From positions 62,001 through 126,000 of the forward strand of contig JABDHK010000010.1 in assembly GCA_012972835.1 (NCBI GenBank): 64,000 nt of DNA. The letters are read 5' to 3'. This document shows, in pieces, positions 34,906 through 43,829 of the stretch (positions within the stretch are counted from its first letter, which is position 1; each line of letters starts with the position of its first letter). Both the position numbers and the translations under genes were made by a program. The stretch comes from Chlorobiaceae bacterium (GTDB lineage: Bacteria > Bacteroidota > Chlorobiia > Chlorobiales > Chlorobiaceae). The notes beneath the pieces were generated by a model, which saw only the letters and a program-made list of their open reading frames with translations, had not been told where the DNA came from and ran no database searches.

Positions 34906-35703
34906 ATGAAATCAGATCAAAATAAACTAATATATCTGTTTTGTATTACAAAAGAACTGCCTTCATTGATTAACGTTGGAGTTGCCTCTGAAATAGATAT
35001 AATTGAAAAAAATGGGCTGTATGTTACAGTAAAATATGTTTCAGAAAATATTTTTTCTGAAGAAAATTTAAAAAAATATATATCTGATGAAAAATGGCTT
35101 GATGTCAATGTCAGAAACCACCTTGATGTTATTTGTTTAATTATGAAGACTAATACAGTGATTCCATTTAATTTTGGAACTGTATACAGATCTGAAGATA
35201 GTCTAAAAAATTTTATAAGCACATATGCGCTTGAATTCAAAAAAACTCTCGATTATCTTGATCAAAAAGAAGAATGGTCTGTAAAAGTGTATTGTGATAA
35301 AAAAATAATAATAGAGAATATTTCCTCACTTAGTCAGAATATAGCTGATTTTGATAGTCAAATAAAAAGCAGTTCACCAGGAAAAGCCTATATACTTGGA
35401 AAAAAGAAAAATGAAATCATAGATAAAGAGATAAATTCTATATACAATCAATATTCAAAAAAAATATTTACTCAATTAAATGTTTTATGCGAAGAATACC
35501 GATTGAATACTATACTTTCTAAAGATTTATATGACAGGGAAGAGGATATGATTGTCAATGCAATTTTTTTTATTAAAAAAGAAAATATTGAAAAATTTAT
35601 TTTTCTTACTGATAATTTAATGCTTAGTTTTAAAAATATTGGGTTATTTATTGAGGTTACAGGTCCTTGGCCCCCTTATACGTTTATAAAAATATCAAAT
35701 TAA
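34906..35703 (+). CDS. gvpL: Gas vesicle protein GvpF/L, paralogue 4
   Basis: 265 residues from ATG 34906; a TTG at 34888 overlaps gvpO. Family motifs are LIYLFCIT, VIPFNFGTVYR (about residues 79-89) and VTGPWPPYTFIKI at the end. Extremely AT-rich: 11 G/C in 60 bases at 35041-35100. More distant from paralogues 2 and 3 than these are from each other. Confidence 0.86.
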   Translation: MKSDQNKLIYLFCITKELPSLINVGVASEIDIIEKNGLYVTVKYVSENIFSEENLKKYISDEKWLDVNVRNHLDVICLIMKTNTVIPFNFGTVYRSEDSLKNFISTYALEFKKTLDYLDQKEEWSVKVYCDKKIIIENISSLSQNIADFDSQIKSSSPGKAYILGKKKNEIIDKEINSIYNQYSKKIFTQLNVLCEEYRLNTILSKDLYDREEDMIVNAIFFIKKENIEKFIFLTDNLMLSFKNIGLFIEVTGPWPPYTFIKISN

Positions 35704-35704
35704 A

Positions 35705-35890
35705 ATGCAGGAAGATCTGTATAATGTTAATAAAGAAATTACAATTCTTGATGTTCTTGATCGTGTTTTGACAAAAGGAGTTGTAATTACAGGTGATATA
35801 GTTATATCAGTTGCAGATATAGATCTCGTGTATCTTGGCCTGAGACTACTGCTTAGTTCAGTTGAAACCATGGAAAAAATGAAAAAATAA
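35705..35890 (+). CDS. Small GvpA-family protein (GvpS/GvpM-like)
   Basis: 61 residues. It is the bare GvpA fold: ITILDVLDRVLTKGVVITGD, then IVISVADIDLVYLGLRLLLS, with almost no tail. Minor GvpA-family proteins (GvpJ, GvpM, GvpS) are thought to cap or start the vesicle. Which of these it is cannot be told by eye. It lies 1 bp after gvpL and 7 bp before the next gvpF/L. Confidence 0.82.
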   Translation: MQEDLYNVNKEITILDVLDRVLTKGVVITGDIVISVADIDLVYLGLRLLLSSVETMEKMKK

Positions 35891-35897
35891 GTTAAAT

Positions 35898-36641
35898 ATG
35901 TCGATAATAATATATGCCATTATTGACTCTTTACAATTGAAGAAAAGAATAGTCGATACTGACGAATTACTTAATGAAGATTCAGAAGATAACATAGAAT
36001 TTATTTCTACTGACACGTTAACTGCTATTGTATCATTTGAAAAAGAAAATAAACAAATACCATCTCAGGAAGATTTACTTAGCTACGCATCTGTTGTAGA
36101 TAAAATTGCAAAAAAATATTCAATTCTTCCAATGAGATATGGTTCCATTCTTGAATCATATAATGATGTTATAGCTTTATTGGAAAAAAATTCTGAATCT
36201 TTTCTTGAGGTATTAAAAAAAATCAATAATAAGGAAGAGTTCTCTATCAGAGTTTTGTTCTCTTCTCAAAAACAAATCAGTACAGAGGATGGAATTATTG
36301 TTAAGCAAACATTTCCTGATATATTGCAAGGAGAAAGCCAAAGTAAAAAATACTTGCAAAGCAAATATGAAGAGCACATTATTGAGGAAAGGCGATTGCA
36401 CTACATCGAAAAAATTCAATCCTTGTTACTTTATGATCTTCAAAAAATATCTCCATTTATAGAATTTAAAAAAAATCCAACAACAGCATTTATAATAGAT
36501 GCTGTTGTTTTAATTGAAAGAACAAAGCGGAATAAACTTCTTGAGTTAGTAGCTGCTGTGCAGGCAATGTATCCAGAACATAATGTTATATTGACCGGGC
36601 CATGGCCGGCCTACAATTTTACTCAAATGAAAATATCATAA
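35898..36641 (+). CDS. gvpF: Gas vesicle protein GvpF/L, paralogue 5
   Basis: 247 residues. Motifs are IIIYAII, SILPMRYGSIL (about residues 74-84) and LTGPWPAYNFTQM at the end. This is the fifth GvpF/L protein of the cluster. Most described clusters have one to three. gvpK starts 2 bp after the stop. Confidence 0.87.
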   Translation: MSIIIYAIIDSLQLKKRIVDTDELLNEDSEDNIEFISTDTLTAIVSFEKENKQIPSQEDLLSYASVVDKIAKKYSILPMRYGSILESYNDVIALLEKNSESFLEVLKKINNKEEFSIRVLFSSQKQISTEDGIIVKQTFPDILQGESQSKKYLQSKYEEHIIEERRLHYIEKIQSLLLYDLQKISPFIEFKKNPTTAFIIDAVVLIERTKRNKLLELVAAVQAMYPEHNVILTGPWPAYNFTQMKIS

Positions 36642-36643
36642 AA

Positions 36644-36988
36644 ATGGATGAAGATAAAATATTATTTTATTCTGGCGCGGCAGATGAAATTATAGATGAA
36701 ATAGAAAAAATCAGCCATGGGAGTCAAAGCAGAATTAATGCAACACCTGAAAATGTTGAGTCTGGTCTGGCAAAGCTTGTGTTAACTCTTATTGAGTTGA
36801 TTCGCAAGTTAATTGAAAAACAAGCTATGCGAAGAATAGACGGCGGTTCTTTAACTGATGATCAAATTGAAAATTTAGGTGAAACTCTGTTCAAACTTGA
36901 GAACAAGATGGAGGAATTAAAAAAAATATTTAACCTTACTGATAAGGACTTAAACCTGAATCTTGGCCCATTAGGTGATCTGTTATAA
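36644..36988 (+). CDS. gvpK: Gas vesicle protein GvpK
   Basis: 114 residues from ATG 36644; a longer start at 36602 overlaps gvpF. The family core is INATPENVESGLAKLVLTLI (about residues 30-49), then ELIRKLIEKQAMRRID and LTDDQIENLGETLFKLE. GvpK is a helical assembly factor. It is the last gene of the operon, convergent with the regulator gene 18 bp away; no terminator hairpin was found between them. Confidence 0.9.
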   Translation: MDEDKILFYSGAADEIIDEIEKISHGSQSRINATPENVESGLAKLVLTLIELIRKLIEKQAMRRIDGGSLTDDQIENLGETLFKLENKMEELKKIFNLTDKDLNLNLGPLGDLL

Positions 36989-37006
36989 AAAAAAATCATT
37001 GCTTTA

Positions 37007-38410
37007 TCAAATACGAGCTTCTTTCTTCTCTATATCGATATTATATTTTTTCATTTTTCTGATTAATGCATACCGACTTATACCAAGTACTTCTGCTGTG
37101 ATTACTTGATTATAGTTGTTATTTTCAAGTTCTTTACGTATAATATCCATCTCATTATTATTGAGATAATTAGTTGCTGATTCTTTTTTGGTTCCTGTTT
37201 TTTGATGAATTTGCAACGGAAAATCCTCCACCTTAAGTGAGTTTCCTTCCGAAAGAATAATAGCTCTTTCTGCAAGATTTCTCAATTCTCTTATATTTCC
37301 TGGAAATGAATATTTTTCGAGTGACTCAAATACTTCATCAGATATAAAATCAATCTTTTTGTTTATTTTTACAGAAAATTCTTCAGTAAAATCAATCAAC
37401 AGTGGCGCTATATCCTCAGTTCTTTCTCTAAGAGGTGGAATGTGTATATGAAGAGTGTTCAGTCTGTGAAGCAAATCAAGTCTGAATTTCTTTTCATCAA
37501 CCAATTTTTGTAGATCACAGTTTGTTGCTGCAATTAATCTGAACTTGGTTTGGATTGGTTTTGTATCACCAACTCTTGTAATTGTTCTCTCTTCTATAGC
37601 ACGCAAAATTTTTGACTGCAGATTCAAAGGCATATCGGCAATTTCATCAAGAAACAGTGTTCCATTATTGCATATTTCAAATAATCCTTTTTTATCAGCT
37701 ATGGCACCAGTGAATGAACCTTTCTTATGCCCGAAAAATTCACTTTCAATCAATGAATCGCTTATTGCACTACAGTTAATAGCTCCAAAAAAGTTATCTT
37801 TTTGTTCACTCATAAAATGAATAAGTCGTGCAAATATTTCTTTACCTGTTCCACTTTCTCCTGTTATAAGTACGCTAATATCTTGATATTGGGATGCTTT
37901 TTTTGCTAATTCATAAATATTAATGATTTCTGTACTTTTCCCGATACAATGTCGTCCTATTTTTGATTCCATATCAGATGTTATTAAAGAGTACTTCTCT
38001 TCAGCTCGAACAAGCTGTCGCTGCATTTGAAGATATTTTCTTGTTCTTTCTATCGCAATCTGTATGTCAATATATCTCATAGGCTTACGAAGGTAGTCAA
38101 AGGCTCCGAGTCTTATTGATTCTATTACGGTATCCATATCACCATGTGCAGAAACCATGATTACTTCTATATCAGGATAAAGTGATTTAACGATTTTTAA
38201 AATATCCAGTCCATTTGTTCCAGGTAGACGTACATCAAGAATAAGTAGATCAATTATATTTTTTTTTAATATAGCAAAACCGTCTTCTGGTGTATTGGCT
38301 GAAAAAGCTATAAATCCGGAATTTTGAAGATAAACGTTTATTTCATTAGTAAAATCGATCTCATCATCAAGAGTAAGTACTCTGATTTGACCCACTAAAT
38401 TATTGTCCAT
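37007..38410 (-). CDS. NtrC-family sigma-54 response regulator
   Basis: 467 residues. The receiver domain has acidic DDE (about residues 16-18), phospho-site D in LLILDVRLPG (about 59) and the K of LRKPM. The AAA domain has GESGTGKE (about 184), GSFTGA in place of GAFTGA (about 236) and GTLFLDEIADMPL. The C-terminus has a Fis-type helix-turn-helix (TAEVLGISRYALIRKMKKYN). All parts needed to activate sigma-54 promoters are present. It probably controls the gvp operon through the -24/-12 element at 23832; this is inferred from proximity. Confidence 0.92.
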   Translation of the reverse strand: MDNNLVGQIRVLTLDDEIDFTNEINVYLQNSGFIAFSANTPEDGFAILKKNIIDLLILDVRLPGTNGLDILKIVKSLYPDIEVIMVSAHGDMDTVIESIRLGAFDYLRKPMRYIDIQIAIERTRKYLQMQRQLVRAEEKYSLITSDMESKIGRHCIGKSTEIINIYELAKKASQYQDISVLITGESGTGKEIFARLIHFMSEQKDNFFGAINCSAISDSLIESEFFGHKKGSFTGAIADKKGLFEICNNGTLFLDEIADMPLNLQSKILRAIEERTITRVGDTKPIQTKFRLIAATNCDLQKLVDEKKFRLDLLHRLNTLHIHIPPLRERTEDIAPLLIDFTEEFSVKINKKIDFISDEVFESLEKYSFPGNIRELRNLAERAIILSEGNSLKVEDFPLQIHQKTGTKKESATNYLNNNEMDIIRKELENNNYNQVITAEVLGISRYALIRKMKKYNIDIEKKEARI

Positions 38411-38412
38411 TG

Positions 38413-38550
38413 TTATGTAATCATTTTAGGTAGTGTAATCATAACAGATGTTCCCTTCAGTGTATTACCGATAATTTCCATATTACCATTAATCTTTTTT
38501 ATAATCCCATACAATATGGAAAACCAAAGGGCATGGTCTTTTCCAGACAT
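38413..38550 (-). pseudogene. Remnant of a histidine kinase, C-terminal end
   Basis: 46 codons, stop included, read towards the regulator. FSILYGIIKKINGNMEI and KGTSVMITLP match the end of HATPase domains, where kinases have GLGLSIVYGII....G.I.......GT.F.I.LP. The GLGL box is degraded (DHALWF), and a stop lies a few codons upstream. The fragment's TAA is 2 bp before the regulator's ATG, so a complete kinase-regulator operon probably existed once. Confidence 0.7.
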
Positions 38551-38649
38551 GAAGTAGTAATATAGTTATATTGAAAGCCTCTACAAAGCTCTTGAACATC
38601 CGTCAACAAAGCGTGCATTCATCAGCATCCTTGGGTTTTTTGACTTTAC

Positions 38650-38695
38650 ATCTCTATCCTGATCGGAGATTTGCTGTAACCATCAGGATAGAGAT
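38650..38695. terminator. Hairpin after the prolyl oligopeptidase gene
   Basis: A perfect 14-bp stem, 38650-38663 with 38682-38695, and an 18-nt loop. There is no clear T-run on either strand, so it may protect the 3' end of the minus-strand transcript rather than end it. Confidence 0.45.
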
Positions 38696-38713
38696 AAAGC
38701 GGAGGGAGAGGAT

Positions 38714-40909
38714 TTATTTTGGCTGGAACTCGGGTTGACCGGTCTGCCAGAGCCCGAAGCTCAGTACGTCGGCCAGGGTTTCAAACTCCTTGGTCTTGCT
38801 GTTTCCCATGCCGTGACCGGCTTTATCATCGGCAAAAAAGAGAATGGGTTTGTTTGAACTGTTTGCCTGCTGCAGTCGGGCAGCAAATTTTGCCGGTTGC
38901 CAGGCAATGACTCTCGGGTCGTTAAGTCCTGTAGTGACAAGTGTTGCAGGATAGGCTATATGATCCCTGATGTGGAGATAGGGATCCATGGCAATGAGCG
39001 CTTTACACTCTTCGCGGTTTTTAACAGTTCCAAACTCAGGGACATTTACCGGTCCGTTGGGACTCTCTTCACCACGCAGCGGGTTCATGGCACCGACCTG
39101 AGCGATGACTGCGGCAAAAAGATCTGGCCGTTCTGTCAATGCCATGCCAACCAGTATTCCCCCGGCACTTGCTGCGTTGATAGCGATTTTACCGGGTCCG
39201 GTATATCCATTTTTTTCAAGGTATTCGGCGCAGCTTATAAGGTCTTTCCATGTATTGGGTTTTGTGGTTTTCATTCCTTCAGTATGCCAGGTGTCACCAC
39301 ACTCTCCACCTCCTCTTACATGGGCAAAAGCCAGAACGCCGCCCTTATCGCTCCAGAGCAGCATTCCTGGACTGAAAAAAGGAGTGATTGATTTGCCGTA
39401 TGCTCCGTATCCATAGAGAAATGCAGGGGTTTGACTGTTTTTTTGCATTCCTTTTTTGTAGACGATTGAGAGTGGTACCAGGACGCCGTCATGCGAGGGA
39501 ATCATGAGCTCTTCGACAACAAGATCGTGATACTCTGGATATTCTGCAGGGGAGGAGAGTGTCTCCTTGATGAATTTGTTTGTCACTGAATCGAAGCGAT
39601 ATCGGCGGTAGTCGTTGCTCCATCCGGCAATAATCACCCAGAGATCAGGGAAACGAAAGCCTTTTGAGGAGAGACCAATGGTACCAGCTTTGAACGGCAA
39701 GGTGAGCTCTTTTTGCTTCAAGGTCACATAATCATACCGGAATAGTTTGGCTTCAACACCGTTCAGTGACTGTGTATAATAGAGAGCCTCTCTGGTGAGG
39801 GTGAATGAGGTCAGCAGTGCTTTTGGGTCTTCGGCAACGACCGTGCTGGCATGGAGAATGTCCGGATTGCTGAGCGAGGTTTTTACAACCTTGAAATGGG
39901 GTGCATTTTTTGGCGTATAGAGGTAGAGATCCTTTTTGTTAACTGCAAAATCATGAATCTCATCTTCAGGAGTAAAGAGCTTTTTCCAGATAATTTTTTT
40001 ATCTGAAAGCATAGACGCCGGAGCATAATAGATGGTCAGGCGCGGATCAACGTTTGAAACCAAGGCAAACAGGTAACCGCTTTTTCTGTCGTAATCAACG
40101 GAAGGTATATCTTCGCTCCGTATGTGCAGTTCCGGATTTGTGGCATTTGAAAAGATCTCCCTGTCGGACGCTGGATCACGGCCTATCCTGTGCAGAAAGG
40201 TTTTGCTGTCGTACTGGGGGTTCTGGTTGGGCTGAACAAGAGGCTGCTGGCGGTTATAGAGAAATGAATCACCCTCTTTTGTCCATGAAGGTGAGGCAAA
40301 CCTGCACCGGTCAATTTTTTCAGGATAAAGCGTTTTTGACGCAACATCCATGATCAGGATGATACTCTCTTCAGAGCCGTTGGCTGATACTGAAATGGCT
40401 ACCTTTGAACCGTCTTCGGAGGGAGAGAGTCCGCTGATCACATACTCTTTCCCGGTGTTTGCAAAAAAAGCACGTGCATCGAAGAGCAGGCTCTCTTTTC
40501 CGGTGAAGTGGTCGCGATAGAAGAGCTTGCCGGTCTCGTCCGTCGGTGTCTCCTTAAGATAAAAATAACGGTTGTTATCAGTTATGGAGAGGTCATAAAC
40601 TTTCGAAGCTTTGCGATTGTCGAAATCATGCATTTTTTTTATGAGTTCGATCCGGCCGGGAATTCTCTGAAGGAGTGACTGAGTGTTTTGTGACTGCTCT
40701 TTCATCCACTTCTGGACTTGAGGATTTTCCAGATTTTCGAGGGAGCGGAAAGGGTCTCTCACTTTTATTCCGAAATACTCATCCTCAGCCGCCGATTCAG
40801 GAGCTTTTGATAACCGCTCTGCCGGGATAATCTGTGCTGCATTTGCCGGCAACAGGGGAGAGAGCAGAAAAAGAGATGTTAACGCAAGGAGTGAGAAAGG
40901 TAAAGTCAT
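38714..40909 (-). CDS. Secreted prolyl oligopeptidase (S9A family)
   Basis: 731 residues with a signal peptide (residues 1-24, ending PANA). A beta-propeller (about 100-440) precedes an alpha/beta-hydrolase domain. The catalytic Ser lies in NAASAGGILVG (about 585), the Asp in TTGLNDPRV (about 667) and the His in DKAGHGMG (about 703). The enzyme cuts short peptides after proline, here in the periplasm. GYGAYG (about 503) is another family motif. It stands alone. Confidence 0.9.
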   Translation of the reverse strand: MTLPFSLLALTSLFLLSPLLPANAAQIIPAERLSKAPESAAEDEYFGIKVRDPFRSLENLENPQVQKWMKEQSQNTQSLLQRIPGRIELIKKMHDFDNRKASKVYDLSITDNNRYFYLKETPTDETGKLFYRDHFTGKESLLFDARAFFANTGKEYVISGLSPSEDGSKVAISVSANGSEESIILIMDVASKTLYPEKIDRCRFASPSWTKEGDSFLYNRQQPLVQPNQNPQYDSKTFLHRIGRDPASDREIFSNATNPELHIRSEDIPSVDYDRKSGYLFALVSNVDPRLTIYYAPASMLSDKKIIWKKLFTPEDEIHDFAVNKKDLYLYTPKNAPHFKVVKTSLSNPDILHASTVVAEDPKALLTSFTLTREALYYTQSLNGVEAKLFRYDYVTLKQKELTLPFKAGTIGLSSKGFRFPDLWVIIAGWSNDYRRYRFDSVTNKFIKETLSSPAEYPEYHDLVVEELMIPSHDGVLVPLSIVYKKGMQKNSQTPAFLYGYGAYGKSITPFFSPGMLLWSDKGGVLAFAHVRGGGECGDTWHTEGMKTTKPNTWKDLISCAEYLEKNGYTGPGKIAINAASAGGILVGMALTERPDLFAAVIAQVGAMNPLRGEESPNGPVNVPEFGTVKNREECKALIAMDPYLHIRDHIAYPATLVTTGLNDPRVIAWQPAKFAARLQQANSSNKPILFFADDKAGHGMGNSKTKEFETLADVLSFGLWQTGQPEFQPK

Positions 40910-41094
40910 AATAACGCTTGTTTTTCAAGAGTGTGCTGAGAGTGATTTCTTAGTTCCGGTGTGATTCCAATATTGTTGCATATTTCTATCTGTCGGCTTT
41001 CAAGCAAGAATAGTGAGAATACTCTTATCACTGAAAAAAAACAAACAAGGAGGAGATAAAGAGAGGATTTGCTGTCGATCAGCCAAAGGTGTGT

Positions 41095-42162
41095 TTAAAG
41101 AGATGCCAGTGTGACAACCGAGCGGATTTTGTCGAGAGCTGTAAGCATATCTTCCGGCATCTGGGCTGTAAAGGAGAGAGGTTCATGAGTTATCGGCTGA
41201 TGAAACGAGAGGGTTTCTGCATGCAGAGCCTGACGCGGCAACAGTTCGAGGAGGTTTTTGACAAAGCTTTCACTTTTACTGAAAGGAAGAGTGCGTAATG
41301 TTGCACCTCCATAGGTTTCGTCACCAAGTATCTGGTGGCCAAGGTGCTGCATGTGTGCCCTTATCTGATGGGTTCGCCCCGTGTGGAGTGTCAGCGACAA
41401 CACAGAAAACCAGTGGAGATTTTCGGTGACCATATAGTCTGTGACCGCAGTTTTACCATCTTTCCCTTCAAAAGGGAAATTTGTCATAACCTTCCGGTCT
41501 TTTTTCGATCGTCCTATATTGGTTGTCAAGGTACCTGAAGGAGGTACGGGAACCCCCCAGACAATAGCCTTGTAGATTTTTATTACCTTCCGCTCTGCAA
41601 ACTGGCGTGCAAGACGGTGCAGGGCAACAGGATTTTTTGCAATAATGATGAGCCCTGAGGTGTTCTTGTCGAGTCGATGCACAATGCCCGGGCGGAGTTC
41701 TGATTTGTCAAGTTCCTCGGCTGCCTTTCCAATATGGTGCAGGATAGCGTTAGCCAGTGTGCCCGTCCAGTTGCCGAACGCCGGGTGCACTACCATGCCC
41801 GGTTTTTTGTTGATGACCATCAAATCCTGGTCTTCATAAATAATATCAATAGGGATATCCTCCGCTGCAAGCTCAGGCGCCGGAGGACGCAGAAAGGTCA
41901 TCTGTATGAGATCGAGGGATTTAATGCGGTAATTTGATTTGACGATTTTTTCATTGACCAGCACACGCCCCTCCTCGATAGCCTCCTGTACCTTGTTACG
42001 AGTGGCATTTTCAACCTGCCGCGTCAGGTATTGGTCAATACGCATCGGAATCTGCACCCTGCTTACCTGCAAGGTGAGTTTTTTTGGCTCAAGAGCCAGC
42101 TCTTCCTTCGGCTCAGATTCGGTTTTTAGTGGCTGATTTTGCATTTTGCGTAACTTGAACAC
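41095..42162 (-). CDS. RluA/RluD-family pseudouridine synthase
   Basis: 355 residues. An S4 RNA-binding domain (about residues 38-98) is followed by the catalytic domain with HRLDKNTSGLIIIAK (about 165); the Asp of HRLD is the nucleophile. The S4 domain and length fit RluD, which modifies 23S rRNA helix 69, but RluC-type targets cannot be excluded. The first 35 residues are a charged extension. Divergent from the lpd gene, sharing a 50-bp gap. Confidence 0.88.
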   Translation of the reverse strand: MFKLRKMQNQPLKTESEPKEELALEPKKLTLQVSRVQIPMRIDQYLTRQVENATRNKVQEAIEEGRVLVNEKIVKSNYRIKSLDLIQMTFLRPPAPELAAEDIPIDIIYEDQDLMVINKKPGMVVHPAFGNWTGTLANAILHHIGKAAEELDKSELRPGIVHRLDKNTSGLIIIAKNPVALHRLARQFAERKVIKIYKAIVWGVPVPPSGTLTTNIGRSKKDRKVMTNFPFEGKDGKTAVTDYMVTENLHWFSVLSLTLHTGRTHQIRAHMQHLGHQILGDETYGGATLRTLPFSKSESFVKNLLELLPRQALHAETLSFHQPITHEPLSFTAQMPEDMLTALDKIRSVVTLASL

Positions 42163-42212
42163 TACCGGTGGTACATTTGTGGCATATAGTATAACAAAAC
42201 CATATCATATCT

Positions 42213-43628
42213 ATGCATTCCATGCAACAGTTGTCTGAGGATCCTGCTTTTACCTTGGATCTGGCTATTATCGGTTCCGGACCTGGAGGTTATGAAGCCG
42301 CTCTTCATGCAGCAAAACTTGGGATGAAGGTCTGCATAATCGAAAAAGGAGCACTTGGCGGTGTCTGTGTGAACTGGGGCTGTATTCCCACAAAAGCCCT
42401 TTTGAGAAGCGCAGAACTTTTTGATCAGTTTAAAAAATCAGCATTTTTCGGTCTTGATGTTGAGGTCAGCGGTATCAATCTCGCCGAGGCTGTTAAACGC
42501 AGTCGCAATGTCGCACTGAAAATGTCCAAGGGGGTCGGCTTCATGCTTCGCCGGGCCGGGGTTGAGGTGAGGCAGGGTGAGGCGATATTCAGCACCCCGC
42601 ACGATCTCGATATTTTTCGTGATGGAGTGTGTAGTGAGACTCTGCGGGCGAGGCATATTATTATAGCTTCAGGTGCCCATTCAAGAACCTTGCCGGGTCT
42701 TGAGCCGGATGGAAACCGTATTATAACCAGCCGGGAGGCACTTGCCCTGAAGTCAGTGCCGGACTCCATGATTGTTGTTGGTGGTGGCGCTATCGGCGTT
42801 GAAATGGCCTGGTTTTACGCGATGGCAGGTACAGCTGTGACACTGGTTGAAATGATGCCCAGGCTTCTGCCTCTTGAAGATGAAGAGATTGCTGAAGCTC
42901 TCAAGCGTTCGCTTCAGAAAGCAGGTATCAGGGTTGCAACAAGCGCGAAACTCGGGAATGTTACCGCAGAAGGGGATCGGGTAAACGCTCTTCTTGTTGT
43001 TGAAGGAGATGATGCCGAGCCTCTCAGTGCAGAGTATTTGCTTGTTGCTGTCGGGGTGAGCGGCAACTGTAATGGCCTCGCTCTTGAGCATGCCGGAGTG
43101 GAGATCGCACGGGGTTTTATTTCGACAGACACTCAATGCAGGACCTCCGTCCGCCATATTTTTGCCATTGGCGATGTCCGCGGAGGTATGCTGCTTGCCC
43201 ACAAAGCTTCGGCTGAAGCTCTTCTTGCTGTTCAGGTCATAGCGGGTAGCAATCCTCCACCGCTTGATGACTCAATGATTCCCCGATGTGTCTATGCCGA
43301 ACCCTCAGTTGCAAGTATCGGGCTGAGTGAAAAAGAGGCCGAAGAGCGTGGCTACAGGGTCATGGTTGGCCGATCGATGTTTGCCTCTTCAGGCAAGGCA
43401 AACGCATACGGAAATCTTGAAGGGCTGGTAAAGCTGGTTTTCAATGCAGTTGACCGCCGTTTGCTTGGTGCCCATCTGCTGGGATATGGAGCAGTTGAGC
43501 TTATCGGAGAGCTCACGCTGGCACGCCGGCTTGAGGTTACCGCTGATCTGCTTGCCGCAACAATTCACGCACATCCGACCATGTCGGAAACCATAAAAGA
43601 GGCTGCAGAAAATGCTCGGCATGAGTGA
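42213..43628 (+). CDS. lpdA: Dihydrolipoamide dehydrogenase
   Basis: 471 residues. It has an FAD motif GSGPGGYEAA (about 22), the redox disulfide GGVCVNWGCIPTK (about 49-61), an NAD motif GGGAIGVEMA (about 190) and the C-terminal HAHPTMSETIKEA with the catalytic His-Glu pair. It reoxidises lipoyl groups of 2-oxoacid dehydrogenase or glycine cleavage complexes. No other complex subunit is nearby. The start could also be ATG 42222. Confidence 0.92.
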   Translation: MHSMQQLSEDPAFTLDLAIIGSGPGGYEAALHAAKLGMKVCIIEKGALGGVCVNWGCIPTKALLRSAELFDQFKKSAFFGLDVEVSGINLAEAVKRSRNVALKMSKGVGFMLRRAGVEVRQGEAIFSTPHDLDIFRDGVCSETLRARHIIIASGAHSRTLPGLEPDGNRIITSREALALKSVPDSMIVVGGGAIGVEMAWFYAMAGTAVTLVEMMPRLLPLEDEEIAEALKRSLQKAGIRVATSAKLGNVTAEGDRVNALLVVEGDDAEPLSAEYLLVAVGVSGNCNGLALEHAGVEIARGFISTDTQCRTSVRHIFAIGDVRGGMLLAHKASAEALLAVQVIAGSNPPPLDDSMIPRCVYAEPSVASIGLSEKEAEERGYRVMVGRSMFASSGKANAYGNLEGLVKLVFNAVDRRLLGAHLLGYGAVELIGELTLARRLEVTADLLAATIHAHPTMSETIKEAAENARHE

Positions 43629-43829
43629 CAGGTAAACTACATCAGTGTAAGGCTTCTCTTTTGAAAAAAAAACCTTATCTACTCTTGATTCGTTTTTGAA
43701 AACCATTTTCTATTGTCTCTCTAAAAGCATAAATTCAATGTTTATTATTGAAACTCTTAAACAGTAAGCCTTTTTCGGTGAATGATTTTCACGGTTCACG
43801 GGGTGAAGGTACCAACTAAACGATCAATT

